NCBI GenBank assembly: GCA_947174955.1
Contig: CAMWKX010000008.1
Span: 1 to 16,905, forward strand
Direction of reading: 5' to 3'
From: an uncultured Clostridia bacterium
Lineage (GTDB): Bacteria; Bacillota; Clostridia; Christensenellales; Borkfalkiaceae
Length of the DNA: 16,905 bases
Shown: positions 1-7,347 of the stretch, piece after piece
Position numbering within the stretch: the stretch's first letter is position 1
How the letters are laid out: each line of letters starts with the position of its first letter
Notes under the pieces: generated by a model
What the model was told of the DNA's origin: nothing
Seen by the model: only the letters and a program-made list of their open reading frames with translations
The model's database searches: none
Program-made: the position numbers and the translations under genes

Positions 1-517
1 GCGCAATGCGCTCGATTTCCGCAACCGAATATTTCTCGGTATCCCAGGCGTATTCTCCGCCGTCGCCCGTGCCATTGCCGCGCTCGCCGAAGTAAATACC
101 GCCGGTAAGCTCGCGCACGATTATTATTTCGATACCGTTTTTAACAAGCTCGTACTTTAAAGGGGAAGCGTTTGCAAGGCTCGCCCAAAGCTTGGCGGGG
201 CGGATATTCGAGTACAGCCCCATAGCCTTTCTTATGCCAAGTAGGCCCTTTTCGGGGCGGACGTCCACGGGAAGGTTGTCCCACTTGTAGCCGCCCACCG
301 CGCCCAGAAGCACGCTGTCGCTTGCAAGGCACGCTTTAACCGTTTCGTCAGGTAAGGGTACGCCGCACTTATCGATTGCACAGCCGCCTATGAGGTGGTG
401 CGAAAAGTTGAAAGTGTGTCCGTACTTTTTGCCTATCGCGTTTAAAACTTTGATTGCGCCCGAGCATATCTCGGGACCTATACCGTCACCGTCGAGCACT
501 ACTATATCGTAATTCAT
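1..517 (-). CDS. leuB: 3-isopropylmalate dehydrogenase, N-terminal part (cut by window edge)
   Basis: LeuB oxidises and decarboxylates 3-isopropylmalate to 2-oxoisocaproate with NAD+, the third leucine-specific step, in the cytoplasm. I translated the reverse strand from the ATG at 517-515. It opens MNYDIVVLDGDGIGPEI, the usual N-terminus with the DGIGPE motif, and continues through LLGAVGGYKWD, PEKGLLGIRKAMGLYSNIRP (substrate and cofactor side of the first domain) and the stretch IVRELTGGIYFGERG typical of LeuB. About 172 codons are visible; the family is about 350-360 residues, so roughly half lies beyond base 1. A Shine-Dalgarno AGAGGT lies just upstream (complement of 523-528). It follows leuD after 49 bases and is probably co-transcribed. 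The related isocitrate and tartrate dehydrogenases share this fold, but the leuCD context and the RELTGGIYFG stretch favour LeuB. Confidence 0.95.
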   Translation of the reverse strand, partial: MNYDIVVLDGDGIGPEICSGAIKVLNAIGKKYGHTFNFSHHLIGGCAIDKCGVPLPDETVKACLASDSVLLGAVGGYKWDNLPVDVRPEKGLLGIRKAMGLYSNIRPAKLWASLANASPLKYELVKNGIEIIIVRELTGGIYFGERGNGTGDGGEYAWDTEKYSVAEIERIA

Positions 518-535
518 TTTTTACCTCTTTTTATC

Positions 536-562
536 GTTCGTTGCCGCATATTACGGGGGTAA
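536..562 (+). repeat. Dispersed intergenic element, copy 1
   Basis: In the leuD-leuB gap the plus strand reads GTTCGT, three variable bases, then CGCATATTACGGGGGTAA. The same arrangement, with one mismatch in the 18-base core, occurs in the glmM leader at 12911-12937. The element lies antisense to the leu operon here and sense to glmM there. Function is unknown; two copies in one window suggest either a protein or RNA signal or a small dispersed repeat. Confidence 0.5.
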
Positions 563-566
563 CCGC

Positions 567-1052
567 TTATTTTTTTGCCAAATGCGCCAAAAGTCCGCCG
601 TCGTTTATGATTTCCTGTATGAAGGGAGGGAAGGGCTCGGCGGCAAATTTTTCGCCCGTCGTGAGGTTGTAGATTACTCCCGCCGACAGGTCGGCCTTGA
701 CCTTGTCGCCCGCGCTTATTGCCTTGACCGCCGCGGGACATTCTAAAATGGGAAGCCCGATGTTTATGGAATTGCGGTAGAAAATACGCGCAAACGAGTT
801 GGCGATTACAAGGCTCACGCCGCTCGCCTTGATTGCAAGCGGAGCGTGCTCGCGCGAGGAACCGCAACCGAAATTGTCGCCCGCAACGATGACGTCGCCC
901 GCACTCACTTTATTAACGAAGTCGGGGTCGATGTCCTCCATACAGTGGGAGGCGAGCGCCTTTTCACTGCTGTCGTTTAAATATCTTGCGGGAATTATTA
1001 CGTCCGTGTCGACGTCGTTGCCGTACTTAAAAACTTTGCCCTGAATTTCCAT
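567..1052 (-). CDS. leuD: 3-isopropylmalate dehydratase small subunit
   Basis: LeuD is the swivelling domain of isopropylmalate isomerase and pairs with LeuC to interconvert 2- and 3-isopropylmalate. The 161-residue protein starts [26 protein letters not shown] and carries [14 protein letters not shown] and [15 protein letters not shown], which are signatures of the aconitase C-terminal family. The length fits the short LeuD type found in archaea and clostridia (about 160-170) rather than the roughly 200-residue enterobacterial type. The ATG directly follows the TAA of leuC (TAAATG), and its Shine-Dalgarno GGAGG (complement of 1061-1065) lies inside the last codons of leuC, so the two subunits are probably translationally coupled. 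A homoaconitase or methylmalate small subunit would look similar; the adjacent leuB supports the leucine role. Confidence 0.95.
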   Translation of the reverse strand: MEIQGKVFKYGNDVDTDVIIPARYLNDSSEKALASHCMEDIDPDFVNKVSAGDVIVAGDNFGCGSSREHAPLAIKASGVSLVIANSFARIFYRNSINIGLPILECPAAVKAISAGDKVKADLSAGVIYNLTTGEKFAAEPFPPFIQEIINDGGLLAHLAKK

Positions 1053-2315
1053 TTATCTTACCTCCAAATCGTCGGGAGTTGCAAGCTTGCCCGCAACCGC
1101 GCTCGCCGCCGCAACGTAGGGGGAGGCAAGGTAAACCTCGCTCTTCACGTGACCCATACGTCCGACGAAGTTGCGGTTGGTGGTTGAAACGCATCTTTCG
1201 CCTTCCGCCAGAATGCCCATATATCCGCCGAGGCAGGGACCGCAGGTGGGAGTGGAAACGATTGCGCCCGCGTCGAGGAAAATGTTGACCAAGCCCTCGT
1301 CAATGCACTGTCTGTAAACGCTTTGAGTTGCGGGAATGACTATGGTGCGCACGTTATCCGCAACCTTTCTGCCCTTTAAAATTTCCGCCGCCGCGCGCAT
1401 ATCCGAAATTCTGCCGTTGGTGCAGCTTCCGATAACCACCTGGTCGATAACAATTTCGTCCCATTCGGTCTTCGCGTTTTCGGGCAGATGGGGGAAGGAT
1501 ACGGTGGGTCTAAGCGTGGACAGATCGATTTTGTAAACGGCGTCGTATTTCGCGTCGGGGTCAGCCTCGTAAATTTTCACGGGGCGTTTAAATCTGCCTT
1601 TCATATATTCGAGCGCAACCTCGTCCACGGGAAATATGCCGTTCTTCGCGCCCGCCTCGATTGCCATATTGCATATGGTGAAGCGGTCGTCGATATTTAA
1701 GTATTTAACGCCGTCGCCGACAAATTCCATACTCTTGTACAGCGCGCCGTCGACGCCGATTAAACCAATGATATGTAAAATTACGTCCTTGCCCGTGATA
1801 TATTTCGCGGGCTTGCCGCAAAGCTCGAACTTGATTGCGGAGGGAACTTTGAACCAGCAGGTCTGCGAAAGCATACCCGCAGCCATATCGGTGGAGCCGA
1901 CGCCAGTCGAAAACGCGCCCAGCGCGCCGTAAGTGCAGGTGTGACTGTCCGCGCCGATAACCAGGTCGCCCGCGCCAACAAGCCCCGCTTCGGGTAAAAG
2001 CGCGTGTTCGATGCCCATTTTTCCGACGTCGAAGAAGTTTTCTATGCCCTGCTCTTTTGCAAAGGTGCGGCAGGTCTTGCACTGTTCGGCGCTCTTTACG
2101 TCCTTATTCGGCGCAAAGTGATCCATAACCAGCGCGATTTTGTCGTGGCACTTGACTGAATCCGCGCCCGTCTTTTTAAATTCCTTTATTGCGACGGGAC
2201 CGGTTATGTCGTTTGCCAAAACGAGGTCGAGCTCGGCCGATATGAGTTGTCCCGCGCTAACCTCGTCGAGGTGTGCGTGAGCGGCTAAAATCTTCTGTGA
2301 AACGGTCATTCCCAT
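1053..2315 (-). CDS. leuC: 3-isopropylmalate dehydratase large subunit
   Basis: LeuC is the [4Fe-4S] catalytic subunit of isopropylmalate isomerase. The 420-residue product shows [29 protein letters not shown] and [10 protein letters not shown]. Cys298, Cys358 and Cys361 are the expected three cluster ligands, as in aconitases. The length matches the short archaeal/clostridial class, not the roughly 466-residue enterobacterial class. The first ATG (2315) gives [10 protein letters not shown]; a second in-frame ATG (2309) is possible, but the only Shine-Dalgarno-like GGAG is already 14 bases from the first. The start lies 5 bases after the stop of the unassigned upstream gene, so expression probably depends on that gene's translation. 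Homoaconitase and citramalate-pathway dehydratases are close relatives that sequence alone does not fully exclude. Confidence 0.95.
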   Translation of the reverse strand: MGMTVSQKILAAHAHLDEVSAGQLISAELDLVLANDITGPVAIKEFKKTGADSVKCHDKIALVMDHFAPNKDVKSAEQCKTCRTFAKEQGIENFFDVGKMGIEHALLPEAGLVGAGDLVIGADSHTCTYGALGAFSTGVGSTDMAAGMLSQTCWFKVPSAIKFELCGKPAKYITGKDVILHIIGLIGVDGALYKSMEFVGDGVKYLNIDDRFTICNMAIEAGAKNGIFPVDEVALEYMKGRFKRPVKIYEADPDAKYDAVYKIDLSTLRPTVSFPHLPENAKTEWDEIVIDQVVIGSCTNGRISDMRAAAEILKGRKVADNVRTIVIPATQSVYRQCIDEGLVNIFLDAGAIVSTPTCGPCLGGYMGILAEGERCVSTTNRNFVGRMGHVKSEVYLASPYVAAASAVAGKLATPDDLEVR

Positions 2316-2320
2316 AGTTG

Positions 2321-3118
2321 TTAAGCGTGCTCCTCTTCTTTTTCCTCAATAGTTTCTTCAATGGTTACCGCAGTCAATTCGGGTTTAACCTGCGGTTCGG
2401 CGATGAAATCCAGAACGATATTTCCCTTCTTTGTATAGGCGTGGAAGTTGCCGTCCGCGCCGTCACAGGTTGCGCTCTCTCTGTTGACCGTGCCTTCGAG
2501 CGTGACGAGCGAGGTGTTATAGCCTTCCGCGCTGCCCGCAAGACTTACGGTTATATTGCCCTTTTGCGTGTCGAAGGAGCAGTCCTTGCAGGAAACGTCG
2601 GCTATGCCGATATTGCCGCGCTTGACCCTGACTTCCGCACGGGTAAAAAAGCTCTTTTCCGCCAGAACGTCACCCTTGTCCGACTGAAATATCAAGCCGC
2701 TCTTTACCGTTGCGCCCGCGACGTGCAGTTTAAAATCGCCGCCCGCAATTTCCGTGCTTTCGAAAACGCAGTCGGAAAGTTCCGCGCTTCCGTTCTCGAC
2801 GGAGAGGCTGAGTTCGCCGTAAATTCCGTTTTTCACGAGCAGCCGCACACATTTACCGTGAATTTTAACCGACGGAACGGTGTGGGCGGGTACGGAAATT
2901 TTTATATTCTGCATAGATTTTGCAAATATTCCGCGCTTGCCCTGATGAATAATTATTCCGTTTTCGTCGTTTGCGGCGCAGATATTTTTTGCGTTGGGGT
3001 ACTCGGCGCAGAACCTGCCGTCCGCTTCACCTGAGATTTCCACGCTCGCGTTCTTTAAATTGAGTTCGATTGAATTGACGTCGTTTTCGACTGAATAAAC
3101 AAATATCTTCTCTTTCAT
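2321..3118 (-). CDS. DUF4097-like beta-strand-repeat protein inside the ilv-leu operon
   Basis: This 265-residue protein has no role I can assign. It begins [20 protein letters not shown], with no signal peptide or membrane segment, so it is probably cytoplasmic. The middle is a run of short beta-strand units with recurring glycine turns ([66 protein letters not shown]), the pattern of the DUF4097 / putative-adhesin beta-solenoid family; this family call is by eye. The last 20 or so residues are strongly acidic ([12 protein letters not shown]). An in-frame TAG four codons before the ATG fixes the start, yet no Shine-Dalgarno is visible there. It lies 37 bases after ilvD and 5 bases before leuC on the same strand, so it is part of the operon. 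The coding frame is supported by this tight spacing; the long plus-strand frame over the same bases is a shadow. Confidence 0.8.
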   Translation of the reverse strand: MKEKIFVYSVENDVNSIELNLKNASVEISGEADGRFCAEYPNAKNICAANDENGIIIHQGKRGIFAKSMQNIKISVPAHTVPSVKIHGKCVRLLVKNGIYGELSLSVENGSAELSDCVFESTEIAGGDFKLHVAGATVKSGLIFQSDKGDVLAEKSFFTRAEVRVKRGNIGIADVSCKDCSFDTQKGNITVSLAGSAEGYNTSLVTLEGTVNRESATCDGADGNFHAYTKKGNIVLDFIAEPQVKPELTAVTIEETIEEKEEEHA

Positions 3119-3155
3119 TAGTATTATCTATATGCGGAACACGTCCGCGACAATG

Positions 3156-4820
3156 TTATTTTTTGAATACCGCGCCGTCGGAGGCGGAGGTTACGAGCTG
3201 TCTGTATCTCGATAAATACCCCGAAACGGGCTTTACGAGCGGCTCGAAGTTTGCCTTGCGTGCGGAAATTTCTTCGGCGGAAAGGCGCGCATTCAGCGTG
3301 CACGCGTTGATGTCGATATCTATGATATCGCCGTCCTTTAAAAGTCCTATAAGTCCGCCCGCCGCAGCCTCGGGGCAGACGTGACCGATTGCCGCGCCGC
3401 GCGTTGCTCCCGAAAATCTGCCGTCTGTTATGAGCGCGACCGTGTCGCCTAAGCCCGCGCCGACGATAGCCGAAGTGGGAGTGAGCATTTCGCGCATACC
3501 CGGTCCTCCGAGCGGTCCTTCGTAGCGGATAACGACGACGTCGCCCGCCTTGATTTTTCCGCCAGAAATGGCGTGCATAGCCTCTTCCTCGCTGTCAAAG
3601 CAGCGCGCGGGTCCGCTGTGTTTAAGCATTTTGGGGTCGACCGCCGATTTTTTGACAACGCAGCCGTCCTCGGCAAGATTGCCTTTGAGCACGGCAAGCC
3701 CGCCCTGCGCGGAGTAGGGCGCGGATACGGGACGGATAATTTCCTCGTTGCGGTTGTACGCGTTTTTAATAACTTCTTTTAAGGGCTGTCCGCTTACCGT
3801 CAAAGCGTCGCCGTTTAAAAGGTGGGCGTCGTACAGCGCCTTCATAACGGCGGAAATGCCGCCCGCCTCGTGCAGTTCTTCTATATAGTGTTCGCCCGCG
3901 GGCGCGAGTCGGCACAGATTAGGAGTCTTTTCGCTGATGCCGTTTAAAATATCCATTGAAACCTGTTCGCGCGTAAGTCCCGCCTCGCGCGCGATGGCTA
4001 TGAGGTGTAAAACCGTGTTGGTCGACGCGCCGATTGCCATATCGACCGTTTCGGCGTTCTTGAACGCCGCGGGCGTCATAATGTCGAGGGGACGGATATT
4101 CTTTGCAAGCAGGTTCATAACCGCCTCGCCCGCGCGCTTTGCAAGAGCAAGACGCGCCGAGTAAACCATAGGCAGGGTGCCGTTGCCGGGCAGAGCCATA
4201 CCCAGCGCCTCGCACAGGCAGTTCAGGCTGTTTGCCGTGAACATACCGCTGCACGAGCCGCAGGTGGGGCAGGCGTTGCACTCGAAATCTTTGAGTTCGT
4301 CCGCGTTTATCTTGCCCGCGTTGTACGCGCCCACTTCCTCGAACATAGTAGAAAGCGAAGTCTTTTTGCCGTGCACGCGCCCTGCGAGCATAGGTCCGCC
4401 CGAAACGAATACGGAGGGAATATTGACCCTCGCCGCCGCCATAAGCATACCGGGGATAATCTTGTCGCAGTTGCCTATAAAAATAGCTGCCTGAATACCG
4501 TGTGCGCGTAAAAGTATTTCACAGCTGTCGGCTATGACCTCGCGGGAAGGGAGGGAGTATTTCATACCCTCGTGCCCCATCGCAATGCCGTCGCACACGC
4601 CGATAGCGGGCAGAATAACGGGCTTGCCGCCCGCCGCGATAACGCCCTCGCTCGCCGCTTTGGCTATCATATCGAGGTGCATATGCCCGGGAATAATCTC
4701 GCTCTGTGCGCAGATTACGCCGACGATGGGCTTGCTTATTTCGCTGTCAGTCCAGCCGAGTGCGCGAAGCAGCGAACGCTGAGCCGCCATATCCGTGCTT
4801 TCGGTAAATATGTTTTTCAT
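3156..4820 (-). CDS. ilvD: Dihydroxy-acid dehydratase
   Basis: IlvD dehydrates 2,3-dihydroxyisovalerate and 2,3-dihydroxy-3-methylvalerate to the keto acids leading to valine, leucine and isoleucine. The 554-residue length is standard. Visible signatures are GNCDKIIPGMLMAAAR (Cys118), the CPTCGSCSGMFTANS block (Cys187, Cys190) and the C-terminal DGRFSGATRGAAIGHVCPEAA. At the position where [2Fe-2S] family members have PCN, this protein has PGH (Gly45), so it has only the two cysteine regions expected of the oxygen-labile [4Fe-4S] type. AAGGA lies 9 bases before the ATG. It follows ilvN by 64 bases, the widest gap in the operon apart from the control region, with a small hairpin in it. Sugar-acid dehydratases of the same superfamily are unlikely given the operon. 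Confidence 0.96.
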   Translation of the reverse strand: MKNIFTESTDMAAQRSLLRALGWTDSEISKPIVGVICAQSEIIPGHMHLDMIAKAASEGVIAAGGKPVILPAIGVCDGIAMGHEGMKYSLPSREVIADSCEILLRAHGIQAAIFIGNCDKIIPGMLMAAARVNIPSVFVSGGPMLAGRVHGKKTSLSTMFEEVGAYNAGKINADELKDFECNACPTCGSCSGMFTANSLNCLCEALGMALPGNGTLPMVYSARLALAKRAGEAVMNLLAKNIRPLDIMTPAAFKNAETVDMAIGASTNTVLHLIAIAREAGLTREQVSMDILNGISEKTPNLCRLAPAGEHYIEELHEAGGISAVMKALYDAHLLNGDALTVSGQPLKEVIKNAYNRNEEIIRPVSAPYSAQGGLAVLKGNLAEDGCVVKKSAVDPKMLKHSGPARCFDSEEEAMHAISGGKIKAGDVVVIRYEGPLGGPGMREMLTPTSAIVGAGLGDTVALITDGRFSGATRGAAIGHVCPEAAAGGLIGLLKDGDIIDIDINACTLNARLSAEEISARKANFEPLVKPVSGYLSRYRQLVTSASDGAVFKK

Positions 4821-4850
4821 AATTATAAATCCTTATTTTTATCAATTGGA

Positions 4851-4864
4851 CGGCACATATGCCG
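4851..4864. other. Short hairpin between ilvN and ilvD
   Basis: CGGCACATATGCCG forms a perfect 5-bp stem (CGGCA/TGCCG) with a 4-base loop in the 64-base ilvN-ilvD gap. No U-tract follows on the transcribed (minus) strand, so it is not a classical terminator. It could be an mRNA processing or stability element. A stem this short may also be chance. Confidence 0.3.
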
Positions 4865-4884
4865 CTGTTAATGCAAAAAATCGC

Positions 4885-5418
4885 TTAATTCACGTGGTCG
4901 CCGTAGCAGTCGCGGTCTTTGAGTGTATGCTTGCCGCGGGCGAGTACGGTAGTTCCCGTGCGCTGCATTTCGAGTATGCCGAACGGCTCGATAACTTTCA
5001 AATAAGCGTCAAGTTTTTCGGGGTCCCCCGTAAGCTCTAATATCATAGTGTCAATCGAAAGGTCGACGACTTTCGCCTTGTAAACCTCGTTTATAAGATT
5101 GATCTGCGCGCGCACGTCGGCTGTTGCCTTAACCTTGGCTAACAGAAGTTCGCGGTAAACGCAGTCAAGCTCGTTTGCACAGCCGATTTTCTTTACGTCC
5201 TCGAGCTTGTCCATCTGCCTTATCATCTGGTAAAGCATATACTCGTCGCCGACTAAAACTATGGTCATACGCGCAAGCTCGGGGTCTTCGGTAGAGCAGG
5301 CGGAAACGCTTTCGATGCTGTAACCCCTGCGCGCAAACAGCCCCGTAATTCTCGTCAAAACGCCGCTCTTGTTGGAAACGAGCGCGCCTATCGTATACTT
5401 TTTTATCTGACCGTCCAT
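4885..5418 (-). CDS. ilvN: Acetolactate synthase small (regulatory) subunit
   Basis: This subunit activates the catalytic IlvB and normally gives it valine feedback inhibition. The 177-residue protein has the N-terminal ACT domain (about residues 8-85: VSNKSGVLTRITGLFARRGYSIESVS, then ARMTIVLVGDE) and the C-terminal small-subunit domain (about 95-165: VYRELLLAKVKA, ELTGDPEKLDAYLKVIEPFGILEMQRTGTTVLARG). The ligand-loop SNKSGVL is present, but the usual GYNIES reads GYSIES: a Ser replaces the Asn that contacts valine in E. coli IlvH. The ATG is 1 base after the ilvB stop (TGATATG), with a GGAGG Shine-Dalgarno in the ilvB 3' end, so the subunits are probably made by coupled translation. The length is slightly above that of E. 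coli IlvH (about 163). Confidence 0.95.
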   Translation of the reverse strand: MDGQIKKYTIGALVSNKSGVLTRITGLFARRGYSIESVSACSTEDPELARMTIVLVGDEYMLYQMIRQMDKLEDVKKIGCANELDCVYRELLLAKVKATADVRAQINLINEVYKAKVVDLSIDTMILELTGDPEKLDAYLKVIEPFGILEMQRTGTTVLARGKHTLKDRDCYGDHVN

Positions 5419-5419
5419 A

Positions 5420-7075
5420 TCAGTCCTCCATCTTTTTGAGCTGCGTTTCGTACGTTGCGCCCGGCTTAATCATAGGCAATACGTTGTCGTCGCCCGAGAT
5501 GCGGCAGTCGACGAGTACGGGCGAGCAGTTCTTAACCGCGTAATCGAACGCCTCTTTCAGTTTTTCTTCGGCGTCGTCTTTCGTGTCGAGCAAAATGCCC
5601 TTCGCGCCGAAGCTCTCGGCAAATTTGACGTAGTCGGTTTTCTTCTTTAAAGTAGTCTGCGAAAACCGTGCGTCGTAGAAAATTTTCTGCCATTGCCGCA
5701 CCATTCCCAGCACGCCGTTGTTCATCAACAGAATGACGAGAGGCACTCCCTCGGTGACGGCGGTGGACAGCTCGTTCAGGTTCATATTAAAGCAGCCGTC
5801 GCCCGTGACGAGCACGCAGAGCTTGCCCGTGCCGAACGCCGCGCCGATTGCCGCGCCCATACCGTAGCCCATAGTTCCGAGGCCGCCGCTCGAACAGAAA
5901 CGGCGGGGACAATCGAGGGGATAGGACTGCGCCGCCCACATCTGATGCTGACCGACGTCGGTTATAAGCGGACTGCCTTCGGGAGCGAGCTTTGCCGCCG
6001 CACGCAGTATTTCGTGAGCCCTGCAATTGATATTTTCGGGCGATTGACCCGCATATATGCCCGAATTAAACCATTTTTCACGCTTTTGTTCAACCAGAGG
6101 CACAAGCGATGTTACGCACGCGGAAACGTCCGCAAGAACGCTTAAACTGACTTCGACGTTTTTATTGAACTCGGCGTTGTCGATGTCGACGTGAACGACT
6201 TTTTTGCCGTTGGCGAACAGTTCGCGGTTAAGCGCAACTCTGTCAGAAAAGCGGGTGCCGAGGGCGATAATGCAGTCGCTTTCGATGACCGCCTTCGCCG
6301 CCGCAACCGTGCCGTGCATACCCAGCATACCGAGATTTTTTTCGTCGCTGTCGGGAATAACGCCCTTGCCCATAAGCGTGTACACGACGGGCGCGTTGAG
6401 CTTTTCCGAAAGCTTTGAAAGGGGCGCCGTTGCGTTGCTCGCCGCCGCGCCGCCGCCTACCATAATAAGCGGTTTTTTGCTCGCGTTGATTATATCCGCC
6501 GCCGCGTCGATCTTCGCCTGCGGCGTAATCAGCGGCTTTAAAGGCAGAGGCTTTTGCGGTTCGTAATCCGTTTCCGCCGTCTGCACGTTCTTTAAAATAT
6601 CGACAAGAACGGGACCCTTGCGCCCCGAGTTCGCAATGTAAAACGCCTTGCGGATAACGTCGGCAAGTTCGGAAACGTCCTTAACTATATAGTTGTGCTT
6701 GGTGATGGGTATCGTAATGCCGGTGATGTCGATTTCCTGAAAGGAATCGCGCCCGAGGTTGGAAAGCCCCACGTTGCCCGTAACCGCAACCATAGGAATA
6801 CTGTCCATATAGGCGGTTGCAATGCCGGTTACGAGGTTGGTCGCGCCGGGACCCGAGGTTGCAAAGCAAACGCCTACCTTGCCGGTAACGCGCGCATAGC
6901 CGTCGGCCGCGTGAGCCGCGCCCTGTTCGTGAGCGGTTAAAATATGATTGATTTTGCCGTTTCTGTACAGCGCGTCGTAAATATCCAGAACCGCACCGCC
7001 GGGGTAGCCGAAAATGGTGTCGACGCCTTGCTCTACAAGGCAGTTTATCAAAACGTCTGCGCCTTTCATTTTCAT
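5420..7075 (-). CDS. ilvB: Acetolactate synthase large (catalytic) subunit
   Basis: IlvB is the ThDP-, FAD- and Mg-dependent enzyme that condenses two pyruvates, or pyruvate with 2-oxobutyrate, committing carbon to branched-chain amino acids. The 551 residues show the N-terminal ThDP half-site IFGYPGGAVLDIYDAL, the catalytic Glu50 in TAHEQGAAHAADGYAR, the FAD-region GRDSFQEIDITGITIPITKHNY that separates biosynthetic synthases from other ThDP enzymes, a central Rossmann-like domain (about 190-320) and the C-terminal ThDP motif GDGCFNMNLNELSTA ... LLMNN. It is the first gene of the operon. AAGGAG (complement of 7082-7087) sits 6 bases before the ATG, and the promoter is about 70 bases further up. 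Catabolic AlsS-type synthases lack the adjacent small subunit, so a biosynthetic role is clear. Confidence 0.97.
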   Translation of the reverse strand: MKMKGADVLINCLVEQGVDTIFGYPGGAVLDIYDALYRNGKINHILTAHEQGAAHAADGYARVTGKVGVCFATSGPGATNLVTGIATAYMDSIPMVAVTGNVGLSNLGRDSFQEIDITGITIPITKHNYIVKDVSELADVIRKAFYIANSGRKGPVLVDILKNVQTAETDYEPQKPLPLKPLITPQAKIDAAADIINASKKPLIMVGGGAAASNATAPLSKLSEKLNAPVVYTLMGKGVIPDSDEKNLGMLGMHGTVAAAKAVIESDCIIALGTRFSDRVALNRELFANGKKVVHVDIDNAEFNKNVEVSLSVLADVSACVTSLVPLVEQKREKWFNSGIYAGQSPENINCRAHEILRAAAKLAPEGSPLITDVGQHQMWAAQSYPLDCPRRFCSSGGLGTMGYGMGAAIGAAFGTGKLCVLVTGDGCFNMNLNELSTAVTEGVPLVILLMNNGVLGMVRQWQKIFYDARFSQTTLKKKTDYVKFAESFGAKGILLDTKDDAEEKLKEAFDYAVKNCSPVLVDCRISGDDNVLPMIKPGATYETQLKKMED

Positions 7076-7081
7076 AATTTT

Positions 7082-7124
7082 CTCCTTGCCGCGCTTTCCC
7101 GACGCGGATTGCGCCGTGCGGCAA
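7082..7124 (-). promoter_or_regulatory. ilvB leader hairpin abutting the Shine-Dalgarno
   Basis: On the minus strand TTGCCGC (7124-7118) is a perfect 7-bp inverted repeat with GCGGCAA (7092-7086). The last two A residues of the second arm are also the first two bases of AAGGAG, the ilvB Shine-Dalgarno at 7087-7082. A 25-base GC-rich loop separates the arms and may fold further. If formed, the stem would sit on the edge of the ribosome site. A regulatory role is inference. Confidence 0.4.
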
Positions 7125-7151
7125 CGTGGTTTTAATTAAATATTAACTTAC

Positions 7152-7180
7152 ATTTTACAATATCTGCGTGCGTTTGTCAA
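7152..7180 (-). promoter_or_regulatory. Sigma-A type promoter for the ilv-leu operon
   Basis: On the minus strand there is TTGACA (7180-7175), a 17-base spacer, then TAAAAT (7157-7152), a 5-of-6 match to TATAAT. The predicted transcript starts near 7145, giving an ilvB leader of about 70 bases. This is the only good promoter seen ahead of ilvB. Confidence 0.8.
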
Positions 7181-7230
7181 CTTTACACACAGCTGTTTTA
7201 TGCGTAAAAACGAATAAAATCACATATTTT

Positions 7231-7255
7231 TGCATAATTACACAAAATTTATGCA
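7231..7255. promoter_or_regulatory. Inverted repeat between the two divergent promoters
   Basis: TGCATAA (7231-7237) and TTATGCA (7249-7255) form a perfect 7-bp inverted repeat with an 11-base AT-rich spacer. It lies about 50 bases from the -35 boxes of both promoters, a reasonable position for a dimeric regulator. No factor can be named. Confidence 0.35.
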
Positions 7256-7298
7256 GCAAAAGCGATTGGACAATTCTACAAAAAATCACTTAACTGTC

Positions 7299-7327
7299 TT
7301 GACAAATACAAAAGCGCATAATATAAT
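7299..7327 (+). promoter_or_regulatory. Perfect consensus sigma-A promoter for the surface module
   Basis: TTGACA (7299-7304), a 17-base spacer and TATAAT (7322-7327): exact consensus in both hexamers with optimal spacing. Transcription should start near 7334. This rules out the ATG at 7334 as a start and leaves a leader of about 70 bases before the ATG at 7403. The predicted basal strength is high. Confidence 0.9.
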
Positions 7328-7335
7328 AAAGATGT

Positions 7336-7347
7336 GTATGTACATAC
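7336..7347. promoter_or_regulatory. 12-bp palindrome at the transcript start (operator candidate)
   Basis: GTATGTACATAC is a perfect 12-bp palindrome centred about 8 bases downstream of the predicted start site of the consensus promoter, a classic place for a repressor to block initiation. It is followed by CG/AT-alternating sequence up to about 7376. Operator function is inference from position and symmetry. Confidence 0.4.

Noticed and set aside
1053..2315. Homoaconitase instead of LeuC
   Set aside because: The short-type dehydratases are hard to separate by eye, but leuB and the ilv genes in the same operon make leucine synthesis far more likely.
2318..3034. 238-codon open frame on the plus strand opposite the DUF4097-like gene
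   Set aside because: It is a mirror of the minus-strand gene in a codon-biased region, and the minus-strand frame fits the operon spacing.
5693..6145. 150-codon plus-strand frame inside ilvB
   Set aside because: Shadow frame; His/Arg/Ala-rich with no family resemblance, opposite a clearly conserved gene.
7076..7180. T-box or attenuator leader ahead of ilvB
   Set aside because: The leader is about 70 bases, with no T-box core sequence, no leader peptide and no terminator hairpin with a U-tract.
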